Positions 37,374-48,348 of a stretch of 64,000 bases of DNA are shown here, piece by piece; the stretch's first letter is position 1; every line of letters starts with the position of its first letter. The stretch lies in contig NZ_AP029048.1 of assembly GCF_040371545.1 (NCBI RefSeq), forward strand, positions 930,001-994,000, read 5' to 3'. Source of the DNA: Synechococcus sp. M16CYN. Lineage in GTDB: Bacteria > Cyanobacteriota > Cyanobacteriia > PCC-6307 > Cyanobiaceae. Below the pieces are notes generated by a model. The model did not search any database. It was not told where the DNA came from and saw only the letters and a program-made list of their open reading frames with translations. The translations under genes and the position numbers were made by a program.

Positions 37374-38501
37374 TTAAACCTCGACTCGAGGTAATCTATG
37401 TTTGAAACCACAAAGGATTTCCCAGGGGATTGAATGACAGCGCTCGCTCCAGGTCTGCGGTGTTATTTCGGCTTCATGGTCACGTCCCAACAGTGTTACG
37501 GTACTGCCAGGACCAAGTTCTGGTGCATTTGTTACATCGATTAAAAGCTGATCCATGGTGATTGCCCCGATTTGGGGCAGATGTTTGTTGCGATACAGCG
37601 CGTGAATTCGTCCACTGAGAGCACGCACCACGCCATCAGCATAGCCGATGGCGACAACTGCCAGTCGCACAGAATTTTGGCTGACGTATTGATGACCGTA
37701 ACTAACTCCAGTGCCCGCTGGGATCTCGCGGATTAGAGTGACTTTGGCTCGGACTGATAACGCTGAGCGCAAGGGCACTACATCAGCTAAATGTGTAGCC
37801 GGAGGGTGCCCGTAAAGAGCAAGGCCCACTCTCACCATATCGTGATGCAGGGTTGTTGTTAACAAAGTACCGGCGGAGTTAGCTAAATGAAAGCAAAGCC
37901 CGCGCCCCTGCTGAGGCAATGCCTTGATTACGGCACGGAATCGCTGTTGTTGGAGTTGAGTGACAGTTGTGTTGCGATCATCAGCGCAAGCCAGGTGACT
38001 GTAGACCCCTTTCAATTCCAAGTCCTTAAGATTTTGGATGTCTCGGATGGTCGAAATACCATCTTTTAGTGCACATCCAAGTCTGCTCATGCCTGTGTCG
38101 ACTTTGAGCTGAACTTTGAATCGTCTACCGCTGTCCTTCGCAAGTTCGTCGCAGACTCTGGCATCGTCCAAGCTGCTGAGCGTCGGCATGAGCTGCCAAT
38201 GCAAGCAGGTACGCAGTTCTTCAGCCTCACAAAGGTTGCTCAACAGTAGAATCGGTGCTTCAAGACCAGCCTTCCTGAGCTCCAGTCCCTCTTCTAAGGT
38301 GGCAACACCGAGGCTTGTGGCTCCTCCTCGAAGTGCCGCTTTGGTTACTGTGACGGCACCATGGCCGTACCCATCAGCTTTAACTACAGCCATCAGACGC
38401 GTTTCCGGACTGAGGTATCGGCGCAAAGCTTTAGCATTAGCTTCAATAGCTGCCGGTGATACCTCTACCCAGGCGCGCTGGTATGGATTCTGACCCGACA
38501 T
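37374..38501 (-). CDS. alr: Alanine racemase
   Basis: A 375-residue PLP enzyme that makes D-alanine for peptidoglycan. The catalytic Lys is in VVKADGYGHG near residue 42, the PLP-phosphate and substrate regions are at HLANSAGTL and RVGLALYG, the second catalytic residue, Tyr, is in GVSYGHQY, and the C-terminal domain has GAITMDQLLID. Full length and intact. The gene sits between tRNA-Ser(GCT) and the broken HNH gene and is transcribed in the same direction as the ribosomal cluster. Confidence 0.97.
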   Translation of the reverse strand: MSGQNPYQRAWVEVSPAAIEANAKALRRYLSPETRLMAVVKADGYGHGAVTVTKAALRGGATSLGVATLEEGLELRKAGLEAPILLLSNLCEAEELRTCLHWQLMPTLSSLDDARVCDELAKDSGRRFKVQLKVDTGMSRLGCALKDGISTIRDIQNLKDLELKGVYSHLACADDRNTTVTQLQQQRFRAVIKALPQQGRGLCFHLANSAGTLLTTTLHHDMVRVGLALYGHPPATHLADVVPLRSALSVRAKVTLIREIPAGTGVSYGHQYVSQNSVRLAVVAIGYADGVVRALSGRIHALYRNKHLPQIGAITMDQLLIDVTNAPELGPGSTVTLLGRDHEAEITPQTWSERCHSIPWEILCGFKHRLPRVEV

Positions 38502-38573
38502 AACGATAATGTCCAGGGCTACCTAGACAAACTTGGTATGGCCAATAGCATGGACCGCGATTAGGGAGCTGGC

Positions 38574-39051
38574 ATGAGCCAGATTCTCATTCTCAATGCA
38601 TCCTACGAGCCTTTAAATATCACAACCTGGCATCCGGGCCATGGTGATGATACTTAAAGGGAAGACAGAAAGCCTCGAACTTTGTAGTCCAAAGGAGAAT
38701 ACACTTCCCAACAGTAATTGGCTTACGTCGAAACGTATGTATGCCTTTCCATCAGATGCTCCCCACTGATTGTAACATCCTTTATCGGGACAATCACAGT
38801 TGCCAATACTGCGGTTGCTACGGCTGGTTACTTTTAATCGATCCCTGTTATTCCTAAAAATCGCGGTGATACCGGTGCATGGGAAAACGTCACTACTGTT
38901 TGTCTTAACTGCAACGTGTATAAGGGAGATCATAACTCCGAAGGAAGAGAAGATGCTGCTGAAGCAAGTTCCTCGTTGCCTATCGAGCAGTTTGACGTTT
39001 GAAACAATCAGCCAGATTCACACAAAGCGCTATGGCGAGTGGGTTCAGTAA
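38574..39051 (+). pseudogene. Broken HNH endonuclease gene
   Basis: Starts intact as MSQILILNASYEPLNITTW and then loses the frame. In other frames one finds RMYAFPSDAP, the zinc-binding pair CQYC (NHSCQYCGCYGW), the segment VIPKNRG and the second pair CLNC (VTTVCLNCNVYKGDHN), and the end QIHTKRYGEWV. This matches the order of the small HNH endonuclease that is common in picocyanobacteria, interrupted by several frameshifts and stops. It is non-functional. It converges on prfA. Confidence 0.8.
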
Positions 39052-39063
39052 GTTATTGATGCT

Positions 39064-40155
39064 TTAAGACATTTCATTAAAGGCTTCTAGCTTTTGACGC
39101 TGCTCTTCGGCTATGCATGCTTCGGTAAGATTCTCTAGTTGGCCTTGAAGTACTAATTCAAGAGAGAAATTACGTCCAAGGCGATGATCGGTTGTTCGAT
39201 TGTCCTTGTAGTTGTAGGTGCGGATCTTTTCAGAACGATTGCCGCTGCCGATTTGGGTGCGCCGACGGTTACTTTCGCGATCAGCGGCGGCTGCCAGTTC
39301 TCGCTCAAGTAATTTGGCTCGCAGTATTTCAAGTGCACGTTCACGGTTTTGCAATTGAGAACGTTGCTGCGTGCAGAACACACGTATTCCTGTTGGCTTG
39401 TGAAGCAAATCCACGGCAGTTTCCACTTTGTTGACGTTTTGGCCGCCGGCTCCTCCCGAGCGGGCCGTGCTAATTTCTAGATCCTTCGGATCAAGCTGCA
39501 CTTCCACCGCTTCTGCTTCAGGCATGACCGCCACCGTAGCAGTCGATGTGTGCACACGTCCCTGGGATTCTGTGGCCGGAACGCGTTGTACACGATGAAC
39601 GCCTGCCTCAAATTTCAGTTGGCTGAAAACGCCTATTCCTTTAACAGACAAGATAAGCTCCCGGAACCCTCCCAGGTCTGCCTCTGTACAACTCAGTTGT
39701 TGTATAGACCATCCCAGCTTCTGCCCATAGCGCTCATACATTCGGGCTAGATCTCTCGCCCAAAGACAGGCTTCGTCGCCACCAGTCCCCGCCCGAATCT
39801 CAAGCATCACACTACGATTGTCGCGTGGATCGCGAGGAAGCAAAGCAAGGGTAAGACGCTGCTTTAAGGCAGTGTATCGGCTCTCTAAATCATTGAGCTC
39901 GTCTTGAGCGAGTTCAGACATCGCAGCGTCTTCACGATTATCTCGCAATAACTCACGAGCATCAGATTGCTCCTGCTCAAGCTTTTGAAGTTCCTCGAAA
40001 CCTCGAATCAAGGGTTCAAGTCTTGATCGTTCTCGGGCAATAGTTTCCAGCCTCTTTGGATTATTCGTAACATCAGGATCCGATAGCTGCCGTTCCAAAC
40101 TATAGAAGCCAGCTGTAGCCGTCTGTAACCGGCTGGTCAAAGTCGAGGCATCCAT
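39064..40155 (-). CDS. prfA: Peptide chain release factor 1
   Basis: A 363-residue class I release factor for UAA and UAG. The catalytic GGQ is in [14 protein letters not shown] near residue 235 and the stop-codon-reading tripeptide PAT is in [14 protein letters not shown] near residue 187. Full length. It is the last gene of the long minus-strand ribosomal cluster, nine bases after rpmE. Confidence 0.97.
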   Translation of the reverse strand: MDASTLTSRLQTATAGFYSLERQLSDPDVTNNPKRLETIARERSRLEPLIRGFEELQKLEQEQSDARELLRDNREDAAMSELAQDELNDLESRYTALKQRLTLALLPRDPRDNRSVMLEIRAGTGGDEACLWARDLARMYERYGQKLGWSIQQLSCTEADLGGFRELILSVKGIGVFSQLKFEAGVHRVQRVPATESQGRVHTSTATVAVMPEAEAVEVQLDPKDLEISTARSGGAGGQNVNKVETAVDLLHKPTGIRVFCTQQRSQLQNRERALEILRAKLLERELAAAADRESNRRRTQIGSGNRSEKIRTYNYKDNRTTDHRLGRNFSLELVLQGQLENLTEACIAEEQRQKLEAFNEMS

Positions 40156-40164
40156 AGCCGTGCC

Positions 40165-40410
40165 TTAGGCTTGGGTTGCAATCGCCCCAATGTTGTTTTT
40201 CTTACTTCCCATACCGTACTTCTTCATAAAACGATCCACGCGTCCCTCTGTATCAAGGATCTTTTGCGTACCTGTGAAGAAGGGATGATTTCCACTCCAG
40301 ACATCAACATGAATCTCTGGCTGAGTGGCACCAGTGGTCATGACCACCTCGCCGTTGCAGATTACCTTGGCATCAGGATACCAAGTGGGATGTATGTCAG
40401 GTTTAGGCAT
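40165..40410 (-). CDS. rpmE: 50S ribosomal protein L31
   Basis: An 81-residue protein of the large subunit. Typical signals are DIHPTWYPDAKVICNGE and the SGNHPFFTGTQKILDTEGRVDRF segment. Only one Cys is present, so it is the zinc-free form of L31. It sits 14 bases after rpsI. Confidence 0.95.
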   Translation of the reverse strand: MPKPDIHPTWYPDAKVICNGEVVMTTGATQPEIHVDVWSGNHPFFTGTQKILDTEGRVDRFMKKYGMGSKKNNIGAIATQA

Positions 40411-40424
40411 TGTAAAACCAAAAA

Positions 40425-40823
40425 TCAGCGTTTAGAGAATTGAGGTGCTTTGCGAGCCTTTTTGAGGCCATACTTGCGACGTTCCTTGGCTCGTGGGTCA
40501 CGGCTTAGATGGCCTTCCGTCTTGAGAGGTTTGCGATTATCTGCAGAAAGCTCACAAAGGGCGCGAGCGGCACCTTGCTTAATGGCTCCGGATTGACCAG
40601 TTAGCCCGCCACCGTGAACATTAACGAGGATGTCATATTCGCTGGTAAGACCTAATGTCTCTAAGGGAGCTTTGACAGCAGCAATGTAAGCTGGGTTGTA
40701 GTTAAGGTAGTTTTCTCCGGGGCGACCATTGATAGTTATTGTTCCGTTTCCAGGAACCAGGCGCACGCGAGCGACGGAAGTTTTACGGCGACCAGTCCCC
40801 CAATAGGCAGCGGAGTTACTCAT
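40425..40823 (-). CDS. rpsI: 30S ribosomal protein S9
   Basis: A 132-residue protein whose C-terminal tail reaches the P-site tRNA. Shown by [14 protein letters not shown], the [19 protein letters not shown] core, and the [11 protein letters not shown] end with the final SKR. Its start overlaps the rplM stop by four bases (ATGA), a translational coupling common for the rplM-rpsI pair. Confidence 0.97.
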   Translation of the reverse strand: MSNSAAYWGTGRRKTSVARVRLVPGNGTITINGRPGENYLNYNPAYIAAVKAPLETLGLTSEYDILVNVHGGGLTGQSGAIKQGAARALCELSADNRKPLKTEGHLSRDPRAKERRKYGLKKARKAPQFSKR

Positions 40824-41272
40824 TTGGCGGAAGCTGAAGGATTAAGCTGAAAGGGTTGAGGTCTCTGGGCTAAGTGAGGGTGACCGTTACCCTTATAAAC
40901 CTTGAGCTTGCGGAACATTTGACGTCCCAATGCGTTGTGGGGGAGCATACCTTTAACCGCCTTCTCTACAATCCTTTCAGGAATGCGTTTCTGAAGGGAT
41001 TCAAAGCTTTCTACCTTTATTCCACCAGGACGACCTGAATGACGGCGATAGAGTTTTCGCTGTGCTTTTTTACCACTGACTCGAATCTTTTCGGCGTTGA
41101 CAACCACCACAAAATCACCAGTATCAAGGTGGGGTGTGAAGCTGGGGTTATTTTTGCCGCGTAAAACGGAAGCTATCTCAGTCGCAAGGCGACCAAGGGT
41201 CTGATTAGCAGCATCCACCACATACCACTGACGGTTGATCGAGCTAATTGAGGGAAGGGAAGTTTTGTTCAT
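40820..41272 (-). CDS. rplM: 50S ribosomal protein L13
   Basis: A 150-residue early-assembly protein of the large subunit. Motifs are [54 protein letters not shown] and [16 protein letters not shown]. It begins 106 bases after truA and is coupled with rpsI. Confidence 0.97.
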   Translation of the reverse strand: MNKTSLPSISSINRQWYVVDAANQTLGRLATEIASVLRGKNNPSFTPHLDTGDFVVVVNAEKIRVSGKKAQRKLYRRHSGRPGGIKVESFESLQKRIPERIVEKAVKGMLPHNALGRQMFRKLKVYKGNGHPHLAQRPQPFQLNPSASAK

Positions 41273-41378
41273 CTCACCGGCATGTCAGTTTTGGTAATAC
41301 TCCACTTGGAACAATATAATCGTACAGGAGATAGATCAATCGTGGATTGATGGATGGGCTTACTTATCGATAAATTGT

Positions 41379-42302
41379 CTATCCAGAGCTGTAACGCGGC
41401 CGTGATATTGAGATGCCTGGTTCGGTTGACTTTGATAAGAGAGGAGGAGGATGTGGAGGGTCTTCCGCTGATAGAGAAAACCACGGCTGGCAATCGTACC
41501 AGCCGGCCTTACTGAAAATGGCCTCGTTGTAACCAGCTCGCAATAAGCAGAGTCCTTTGGCTGGAGCAGCCTCCCTTACTTCTTGACGGCGGCGTTCCTT
41601 CCAACGCTGCTCAAAGCCACTCACACTGAGACGATGCTCTCCAACGGCAACCAGCTGGGCCATCAAGAGCCGCACCATGCCGTAAAGAAAGCCGCTGGCT
41701 TGAATTTCAATACGTATGAGATCACCTTTGCGTTCCATCAACACGTCCTGAACAGTGGTACGTGAATGGGCGCGTCTACTACCGGCTCGCATGAAGGCGG
41801 CGAAATCATGGAGGCCAACTATTCCCTCCAATGCTTGACGCATTGCCTGTTCGTCAAGGCGATAGTGGTAACAATGCCAACTCCAGGGGCTGAGAAATAG
41901 GTTGGGTCGTTGACCATTGTACACAACATACCGGTAACGCCGGTAAATAGCAGAGTAACAGGCGTGCCAATCCCTGGGTCTCTCCACGGACTCACGCACT
42001 CTGATCGATGCTGGCAGGCGGCTGTTGAGAGCAAGAGCCCATCTCGAAGCCGGAATCGACTCAAAACAGTCAAAGTGAACCACCTGAGCAGCAGCATGAA
42101 CGCCCGCATCTGTTCGTCCAGCTGCAAAACTCTGCGTTGGCCTTAGAGAATCGAGCTGGGCAATGGCCTCCTCTAAAACAGCCTGAACACTCCTTGCATT
42201 ACGTTGTCGCTGCCATCCACAAAAACCTGAGCCTTCGTACTGTAGGCTGAGTGCGATTCGGCGGACAATCAATGCTTCGAGTGATACACGCAGGGAATCC
42301 AA
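41379..42302 (-). CDS. truA: tRNA pseudouridine(38-40) synthase
   Basis: A 307-residue enzyme that isomerises uridines 38-40 in tRNA anticodon stems. The catalytic Asp is in [11 protein letters not shown] near residue 63; [16 protein letters not shown] and [12 protein letters not shown] are the other family motifs. The start is unclear: the frame begins with TTG 42302 and a second TTG 30 bases later leads directly to the family's usual N-terminus. The C-terminus ([16 protein letters not shown]) is followed by a Pro/Ser tail. It lies 32 bases from rplQ. Confidence 0.92.
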   Translation of the reverse strand: MDSLRVSLEALIVRRIALSLQYEGSGFCGWQRQRNARSVQAVLEEAIAQLDSLRPTQSFAAGRTDAGVHAAAQVVHFDCFESIPASRWALALNSRLPASIRVRESVERPRDWHACYSAIYRRYRYVVYNGQRPNLFLSPWSWHCYHYRLDEQAMRQALEGIVGLHDFAAFMRAGSRRAHSRTTVQDVLMERKGDLIRIEIQASGFLYGMVRLLMAQLVAVGEHRLSVSGFEQRWKERRRQEVREAAPAKGLCLLRAGYNEAIFSKAGWYDCQPWFSLSAEDPPHPPPLLSKSTEPGISISRPRYSSG

Positions 42303-42334
42303 TAATCGACCATCGGGCTTAACGTCAGTTAGGG

Positions 42335-42685
42335 TTAGACTAGTTCGATTATGGCCATTTCGGCATTGTCACCACGACGGGGGACTGTACGGGTAATTCG
42401 GGTATAACCACCTTTACGATCGCCATAACGACCCGAGGCTTTGTTAAAGAGGGCGTGGACCAGTTGCTTGTCGTAAATGTAGCCAATAGCGCGCCGGCGG
42501 GAGGCCAGGCTTCCATTTTTTGCCAACGTGATCATTCGCTCCGTTTCATCACGCAAAGCCTTAGCACGAGCTTTTGTTGTAGTAATCCGACCTTCACGAA
42601 TGAGATGGGTAGTAAGAGCGCGTAGCATCGCTTTACGCTGATCAGCGGGGCGACCCAACTGAGGAACTCGGTGCTGATGACGCAT
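42335..42685 (-). CDS. rplQ: 50S ribosomal protein L17
   Basis: A 116-residue protein near the exit tunnel. The start is ATG 42685, giving [20 protein letters not shown]; the longer upstream frame is not supported. The end is [12 protein letters not shown]. It follows rpoA by 55 bases, the standard order. Confidence 0.97.
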   Translation of the reverse strand: MRHQHRVPQLGRPADQRKAMLRALTTHLIREGRITTTKARAKALRDETERMITLAKNGSLASRRRAIGYIYDKQLVHALFNKASGRYGDRKGGYTRITRTVPRRGDNAEMAIIELV

Positions 42686-42740
42686 GATTGGTTTTGTCGT
42701 CGTAAGGGCCTTATGTATAGTAAGAAACCAGCGGCCTGAA

Positions 42741-43679
42741 TTAGTTAGAAGTGCGGCTATGAGGAATGGAGATGCCGATACGTTCAAGTGCTTCGATCAC
42801 CTCATCAGCTGATTTAGAGCCAAAATTCTTAATCTCCAAGAGATCTTCATAGCTGAACCCCATTAAATCAGACACAGAGTTAACCTGGGCGCGTTTGAGG
42901 CAGTTGTAAGCCCGAACGGAGAGATTTAAATCCTCGAGAGGAATTTGAGCTTCGGCGGATGGTTCTGGCTCAACGCCTACTTCTTCCACTAAGGTGACGG
43001 TAGCCAGGGGTTGGAATAGTTCCAGCAGTTTATTGGCTGTCTGCGCAAGGGCATCATCAGGCGTAATAGAGCCATCAGTAACGATTTCGATTCGTAGACG
43101 CTCACGAACAGAACCACCCTCGGCGACAGCTGTTTCGTCGATATTGAAGTTGACTCGCTTGACTGGCATAAACACCGCATCAATTTGCAAGAGATCGATG
43201 GAGCTAGTGCCTTCGTTGTGGCGATCGATTGGCCGGTAACCAATTCCTCGCTCTACATGAACCTCTAATTCCAGGCTGTGTCCTTCGGCAACCGTAGCGA
43301 TCGTTCGGTTACCATCGACAACCTGTACCTGGGATGAAAACTGAAGGTCGCTAGCTCTTGCCTCAGCAGGACCAGCAACAACCAAGCGTCCAATTTCTAG
43401 TTCGGCAGAACGACTGTTTACCGACAATTCCTTGCAGTTCAGCAAAATGTCGAGAACGTCTTCGCGAACTCCGGGAACTGTTGAATATTCGTGATTTACA
43501 CCAGCGATGCGAATCGCGGTGACGGCACTGCCTTCAAGGCCGCCCATTAGAACACGGCGTAACGCGTTGCCTAGGGTTGTGGCCTGGCCGCGCTCGAGCG
43601 GGCCAATTATGAACACACCGGTTTGGGCGCGATCCTCGGCTGTTTGATGCTCAATGCAATCGATCTGGTACTGCAGCAC
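42741..43679 (-). CDS. rpoA: RNA polymerase alpha subunit
   Basis: A 312-residue subunit that nucleates core assembly and contacts upstream promoter elements and activators. The N-terminal dimerisation domain ([20 protein letters not shown]) and the C-terminal DNA-binding domain ([40 protein letters not shown]) are present. GTG 43679 ([11 protein letters not shown]) is chosen over the upstream TTG, as it matches the usual cyanobacterial N-terminus. 45 bases follow rpsK. Confidence 0.97.
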   Translation of the reverse strand: MLQYQIDCIEHQTAEDRAQTGVFIIGPLERGQATTLGNALRRVLMGGLEGSAVTAIRIAGVNHEYSTVPGVREDVLDILLNCKELSVNSRSAELEIGRLVVAGPAEARASDLQFSSQVQVVDGNRTIATVAEGHSLELEVHVERGIGYRPIDRHNEGTSSIDLLQIDAVFMPVKRVNFNIDETAVAEGGSVRERLRIEIVTDGSITPDDALAQTANKLLELFQPLATVTLVEEVGVEPEPSAEAQIPLEDLNLSVRAYNCLKRAQVNSVSDLMGFSYEDLLEIKNFGSKSADEVIEALERIGISIPHSRTSN

Positions 43680-43724
43680 GGTCTGAAGCAATGTAGAGAG
43701 TAAAAACCGGGAAAGAAGACTGGC

Positions 43725-44117
43725 TCAGACGCGACGGCGCTTAGGCCGACGGCAACCGTTATGGGGTAAAGGGGTGACGTCTCTGATCAGGGTGATTTCC
43801 AGACCGGCGACCTGGAGAGCACGAATAGCCGTTTCACGGCCAGATCCTGGACCACGAACCAAAACTTCAATTTGACGCATGCCTTGTTCAAGAGCACGAC
43901 GGGCAGCAGCTTCTGCGGCTGTTTGTGCAGCAAAGGGGGTCCCCTTACGCGCCCCCTTAAAACCGCTGGCACCAGCAGACGACCAGGCGATAACGTCGCC
44001 AACGGTGTCGGTGATCGAAACAATCGTATTGTTAAAAGTGCTCTGGATGTGGGCAACGCCGTTAGGGACGTTGCGTTTGACTTTCTTAGAGCCTGACTTC
44101 TTAGCGGTTTTAACCAT
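43725..44117 (-). CDS. rpsK: 30S ribosomal protein S11
   Basis: A 130-residue platform protein of the small subunit. Key segments are [53 protein letters not shown] and the C-terminal [15 protein letters not shown]. It follows rpsM by 39 bases. Confidence 0.98.
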   Translation of the reverse strand: MVKTAKKSGSKKVKRNVPNGVAHIQSTFNNTIVSITDTVGDVIAWSSAGASGFKGARKGTPFAAQTAAEAAARRALEQGMRQIEVLVRGPGSGRETAIRALQVAGLEITLIRDVTPLPHNGCRRPKRRRV

Positions 44118-44156
44118 GGGCCGTTACGTACAATGAGTAAAGAAGGGAGAGAAGAA

Positions 44157-44522
44157 TTACTTTTTCTTACCAGCCACAGTCTTGCGAGCACCACGACGTG
44201 TGCGGGCATTGGTACGCGTGCGTTGGCCACGGACCGGAAGACTCATTCGGTGACGACGGCCTCGGACGCAGCCAATGTCTTGCAGTCGTTTGAGAGCCAT
44301 GCCCTCTTGTCGACGCAAATCACCTTCCACAGTGAAGGCCTCGGTGGCGCTACGGAGCTTCTGAATATCACCATCCTCGAGGTCTTTGACCCGGGTATCG
44401 GGGTCCACCCCCGCTTTGACCAAGATGATTTTGGCCCGAGTTAGGCCAATCCCGTAAATGTATGTAAGCGACACCTCGACTCGCTTATCGCGAGGGATGT
44501 CAACGCCGGCAATCCGTGCCAC
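44157..44522 (-). CDS. rpsM: 30S ribosomal protein S13
   Basis: A 121-residue head protein that contacts L5 and P-site tRNA. It has [29 protein letters not shown] and the basic C-terminus [19 protein letters not shown]. It follows rpmJ by 109 bases. Confidence 0.98.
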   Translation of the reverse strand: MARIAGVDIPRDKRVEVSLTYIYGIGLTRAKIILVKAGVDPDTRVKDLEDGDIQKLRSATEAFTVEGDLRRQEGMALKRLQDIGCVRGRRHRMSLPVRGQRTRTNARTRRGARKTVAGKKK

Positions 44523-44631
44523 GGAAATTCAATCGAAGGGGACATTAAGGGCCTTCTGCATGTCGAAGGCAATGGAAAACTGAGTTGATGAAGCGGTTGG
44601 CTTCACAACCAGCTGGATAGAAACGCTGGGA

Positions 44632-44745
44632 TTAGCCCTGGCGTTGCTTATGCTTCGGATTAGTACAAATCACCATTACCCGGCCGTGACGACGGATTAC
44701 TCGGCATTTGTTGCACATTTTCTTAATAGAAGCGCGCACTTTCAT
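44632..44745 (-). CDS. rpmJ: 50S ribosomal protein L36
   Basis: A 37-residue protein ([20 protein letters not shown] ...), too short for a usual gene screen. The zinc-ligand residues are C, C and C in MCNKC and [13 protein letters not shown], with the His. The position between adk and rpsM is the expected one. Confidence 0.97.
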   Translation of the reverse strand: MKVRASIKKMCNKCRVIRRHGRVMVICTNPKHKQRQG

Positions 44746-44792
44746 GAAGCGTGGCTTTCCAAGTTTCCAGGCGGTAATCCTACCATTATTAG

Positions 44793-45344
44793 TCAGCTCA
44801 GCATATTCGTAATTCGCTCAGTGACTTCCTCAACCGAACCATGAGCTGAAACACTGACAAGCAACCCTCTCTCTTGATAGTAGTTGATTAAGGGTGCTGT
44901 CTTTGTCTGGTACACACGCAGGCGGTTACGGATCACCATCTCGCTGTCGTCGGCTCGACCGCGGTCGAGCATGCGCTTGATCAACATGCTCTCATTCAGC
45001 TGCAATAGTACAACGGTCTCGATCGGTTGCTGGAGCTCTGTGAGCAAAGGTGCCAAAGCTTCGGCTTGAGGGATTGTTCGTGGAAAACCATCAAGAAGCC
45101 AACCTTCCCCTGAAATAGACCTCATTTGTTTTTCAACGATGGCCAGAACAAGCTCGTCGCTGACTAGTTCACCTTGACTTATCACAAATTCGGCTTGTTT
45201 GCCAAGTTCTGACTTAGCTATTACTTCGCTTCTCAGAAGATCACCCATGGAAAGGTGGTTTATACCATTAGAGTCGCATAGTCTTGTTGCCTGAGTACCC
45301 TTGCCGGCTCCAGGTGGACCGAGTAAGAGAAGGCGAGTTTTCAT
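44793..45344 (-). CDS. adk: Adenylate kinase
   Basis: A 183-residue enzyme interconverting ATP, AMP and ADP. The P-loop [10 protein letters not shown] is at residues 9-18, the AMP-binding segment is MGDLLRSE and DGFPRT, and there is a short LID (no zinc finger), as in cyanobacteria. It follows secY by 45 bases, the classical spc-operon neighbourhood. No infA gene was seen between adk and rpmJ, where some bacteria have it. Confidence 0.97.
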   Translation of the reverse strand: MKTRLLLLGPPGAGKGTQATRLCDSNGINHLSMGDLLRSEVIAKSELGKQAEFVISQGELVSDELVLAIVEKQMRSISGEGWLLDGFPRTIPQAEALAPLLTELQQPIETVVLLQLNESMLIKRMLDRGRADDSEMVIRNRLRVYQTKTAPLINYYQERGLLVSVSAHGSVEEVTERITNMLS

Positions 45345-45389
45345 CGAATAATTGAGCGAAATGACGTCTATAGATGATGCATTTTAAAT

Positions 45390-46709
45390 TCACTGGCGCA
45401 CTAGGCCTTCGTAACGCTGAGAGATCACGTAAGTCTGAACTTGTTTAGCTGTATCAATAGCGACGCCGACCAAAATGAGCAGCGATGTAGCACCAAGCCC
45501 TTGAAATGTCTGTACGTTGGTAGCACGTTCCACAGCGGCAGGAATGATGGCAACCGAGCCGAGAAACAAACCACCTAGCAATGTAAGCCTGTTTTGAACA
45601 CCTGAGAGGTAATTAGTTGTCGCGCTGCCAGGACGCACACCCGGAATAGCAACACCGCCCCTTTTGAGGTTGATGGCAATGTCTACTGGGCTCACTGTCA
45701 GAGAAGCATAGAAATAGGAAAACCCGAGAATCAGCGCGAAAAAGGCTAGGGCGTAAGGCCAGGGATTAGCAGCATTAGGGCTGAGTGTGCTTGCCACACG
45801 AATTAACCATTCGCTTTTGGTAAGGTTGGCAGCCGTAACTGGAAGCAAAATAAGAGCTGAGGCGAAAATAATCGGCATCACCCCACCGGCGTTTAATTTA
45901 AGTGGCAGATAACTTTGGCGTGTTGGCAAGACTCCGGTTCCATTAACTTGGCGCTTGGCACTCACGATTGGGATCCGCCGAGCACCCTCCTGAACAAAAA
46001 TAATTCCCACAATAGTCGCCAAAAATACTAAAACCAAAACGATAATCCCTATAACCGTGTCTCTATCTCCAGTTTGAGCGGCCTCGACCGTGGCTCCGAG
46101 TGTACGGGGGAGAGTAGCGACGATATTCAAAAAGATTACCAAAGATGCTCCTTGTCCAATCCCTCGCTCTGTAATTATCTCTGCAATCCACATAACCACC
46201 ATCGACCCGGTCACAAGCGCTAAGGATGTCTGTATGACGAAAGCGACCTCACTGAGACCTTCAATAGAGTACTGGCGTAGAATTGTGGCGAATACTAGGC
46301 TTTGAATCATTCCCCATCCTAAGGCAACATAGCGAGTAATCTGGGCTATTTTTCGGCGACCTGCCTCTCCCTCATTCTTCTGAAGATTTTCTAGTTGAGG
46401 CAATGCTGCTGTTAGCAACTGAAGAATAATTGATGCATTGATGAAGGGAAGAATCCCGAGTGCAAAAATACCCAGAGTCGAGATACCTCCACCCGTGAAG
46501 ATGTCTAGAAAGCCAATCAACTGTCCACCTTGGTCTATGAACTGTTTGAATGCTTCGCGGTTAATCCCAGGTATTGGGATATAAATGCCAAGGCGGACCA
46601 AGAGCAGTAGGCTAAGGGTAGTAAGCACACGACCGCGCAAACCTGGATTTGTGATCAGCTGGCCGATCACTTCTGAAGCGTTAGGGTTGCGTCCCCGACT
46701 AACGAGCAT
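45390..46709 (-). CDS. secY: Protein translocase subunit SecY
   Basis: A 439-residue polytopic membrane protein that forms the Sec channel. Ten transmembrane helices are expected. Typical segments are VLTTLSLLLLVRLGIYIPIPGI, the pore region after ALGILPFINASIILQLLT, GGVMPIIFASALILLP, and RPGSATTNYLSGV. The ATG at 46709 begins MLVSRGRNPNASEVI, as usual in this group. It follows rplO by 110 bases. Confidence 0.98.
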   Translation of the reverse strand: MLVSRGRNPNASEVIGQLITNPGLRGRVLTTLSLLLLVRLGIYIPIPGINREAFKQFIDQGGQLIGFLDIFTGGGISTLGIFALGILPFINASIILQLLTAALPQLENLQKNEGEAGRRKIAQITRYVALGWGMIQSLVFATILRQYSIEGLSEVAFVIQTSLALVTGSMVVMWIAEIITERGIGQGASLVIFLNIVATLPRTLGATVEAAQTGDRDTVIGIIVLVLVFLATIVGIIFVQEGARRIPIVSAKRQVNGTGVLPTRQSYLPLKLNAGGVMPIIFASALILLPVTAANLTKSEWLIRVASTLSPNAANPWPYALAFFALILGFSYFYASLTVSPVDIAINLKRGGVAIPGVRPGSATTNYLSGVQNRLTLLGGLFLGSVAIIPAAVERATNVQTFQGLGATSLLILVGVAIDTAKQVQTYVISQRYEGLVRQ

Positions 46710-46819
46710 ATTTGGAAAAATAAAATTTAGATAAATGTAGTTAACTTGTCGAGAGCCTGAACTCCTGTTGATGTCTCAGACCATAGGGCTTATAAAGCAG
46801 ACAGATCAGTTTGACCCGT

Positions 46820-47278
46820 TTAGCTAGTAAGGGTTTCGCAACTACCACCAACAAATTCAATTTTGCTGCGTGCCGAAGATGTAAAAGCTGAAGCTTGGAC
46901 CGTCAAATTTTTCGTAGTAAGTTCACCATCTCCAAGAATCTTAAGGGGATGTTTAGAGCTAGTGACAATGCCATCTTTAGCTAAAGAATCCAAATTTACA
47001 ATACTGTTCTCTTTAATACTGTTTAAAGCAGAAACATTCAAAAGAGTAAAAGATTTAGGGTTAACTAAGGGAAAATGCTTCAATTTTGGGACGCGACGAT
47101 ATAGGGGCATCTGACCACCTTCAGATCCTGGGCGAGTCGATCGACCTGAACGAGATTTCTGACCACGCATGCCGAAACCGCAGCTTGCGCCTTGACCAGC
47201 AGCAATGCCACGTCCTTTGCGCGATTTGCGGCGACGGGAGCCTTTATTGGCCTTGAGAGAGTTGAGTTTGAAGGTCAT
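46820..47278 (-). CDS. rplO: 50S ribosomal protein L15
   Basis: A 152-residue protein of the central large subunit. The start is ATG 47278 ([20 protein letters not shown]), the earlier in-frame ATG being within rpsE. The basic N-terminal loop ([20 protein letters not shown]) and the C-terminal [10 protein letters not shown] motif are present. It follows rpsE by seven bases; rpmD (L30), which is missing here, is usually absent in cyanobacteria. Confidence 0.96.
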   Translation of the reverse strand: MTFKLNSLKANKGSRRRKSRKGRGIAAGQGASCGFGMRGQKSRSGRSTRPGSEGGQMPLYRRVPKLKHFPLVNPKSFTLLNVSALNSIKENSIVNLDSLAKDGIVTSSKHPLKILGDGELTTKNLTVQASAFTSSARSKIEFVGGSCETLTS

Positions 47279-47285
47279 TGTGAAA

Positions 47286-47927
47286 TCAGGAATAAATCTG
47301 CTCAAGTGATATTCCTCGTTCTTTTGCAGTCTCCTTGTGAGTGCGGAGACTGGATAGAGCCACCATGACAGCTCTTGCGTTGTTAAGAGGGGTCTTACTT
47401 CCTAAGCGTTTCGCTAAGACATTTTTGATGCCAGCGAGTTCAAGAACAGTACGGATAGAACCACCGGCGATAACACCAGTTCCTGGAGCCGCAGGCCGGA
47501 TTAGTACGCTGGCAGCACCATCATGTCCATTTGACAATGTCGGAATGGAGCTGTGACGGGTGAGGGGCACTTTAACAAGATTCTTTTTGCCATCCGCAAC
47601 GCCTTTGCGAACAGCACCAATTACATCGCCAGCTTTGCCGACACCAACACCAACTTGACCTTTTTCGTTTCCGACGACAACAATGGCTCGAAAACTCATT
47701 TTTTTACCACCTTTAACAGTTTTGGAGACGCGGCGGATTTGCACCACACGCTCCTGCCATTCGGAATCACGGTCTTGGCTACGCCGGTCACCGCGGCGTC
47801 CACCGCGCCGGTCGCCGCGACCACCACCACCGCGACGTTGTTCTTGCTGTTGAACTTCACCCGCAGCTGGCACATTTGCTGCACCAGGTACAGCACTAGA
47901 ATTAGATTGGGAAGAGGAATCTGTCAC
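47286..47927 (-). CDS. rpsE: 30S ribosomal protein S5
   Basis: A 213-residue protein of the decoding side. The first 55 residues are a Gly/Arg/Asp/Gln-rich extension ([20 protein letters not shown]), typical of marine picocyanobacteria and likely disordered, followed by the dsRBD-like core ([36 protein letters not shown]) and a C-terminal domain. It follows rplR by 17 bases. Confidence 0.97.
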   Translation of the reverse strand: MTDSSSQSNSSAVPGAANVPAAGEVQQQEQRRGGGGRGDRRGGRRGDRRSQDRDSEWQERVVQIRRVSKTVKGGKKMSFRAIVVVGNEKGQVGVGVGKAGDVIGAVRKGVADGKKNLVKVPLTRHSSIPTLSNGHDGAASVLIRPAAPGTGVIAGGSIRTVLELAGIKNVLAKRLGSKTPLNNARAVMVALSSLRTHKETAKERGISLEQIYS

Positions 47928-47944
47928 AGTTGTAGAGGCAGGTA

Positions 47945-48313
47945 TTAAAACTGAAGGCCTGCTTCTCGAGCAGCGTTAGCAAGAGCTTCGATCCGGCCGT
48001 GGTAGAGGTTGCCTCCACGATCAAAAACCACCTGATGGATGCCCTTAGTTATCGCGCGCTTAGCAACAAGCTCACCAACGGCGACCGAAGCATCACATCC
48101 ACCACTGTTGGTTTTGAGATCAGGACGAAGCTCCTTATCAATGGTTGAAGCAGAACAGAGCGTACTTTGAGCAACGTCGTCGATAAGCTGGGCGTATATA
48201 TGGTTGTTGGAGCGAAAAATAGCCAGTCGGGGACGGCTGGAAGTGCCGGCAATATGGCGACGCAAGCGCCTATGGCGTTTTCGTGTCTGTTGCTTGCGAG
48301 TGAGTTTTGACAT
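47945..48313 (-). CDS. rplR: 50S ribosomal protein L18
   Basis: A 122-residue 5S rRNA-binding protein. [40 protein letters not shown] and [20 protein letters not shown] are family signatures. It follows rplF by 35 bases. Confidence 0.97.
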   Translation of the reverse strand: MSKLTRKQQTRKRHRRLRRHIAGTSSRPRLAIFRSNNHIYAQLIDDVAQSTLCSASTIDKELRPDLKTNSGGCDASVAVGELVAKRAITKGIHQVVFDRGGNLYHGRIEALANAAREAGLQF

Positions 48314-48348
48314 AGATGGGTGAGGAGGAGTAACGCCGCTTAAAAGGC

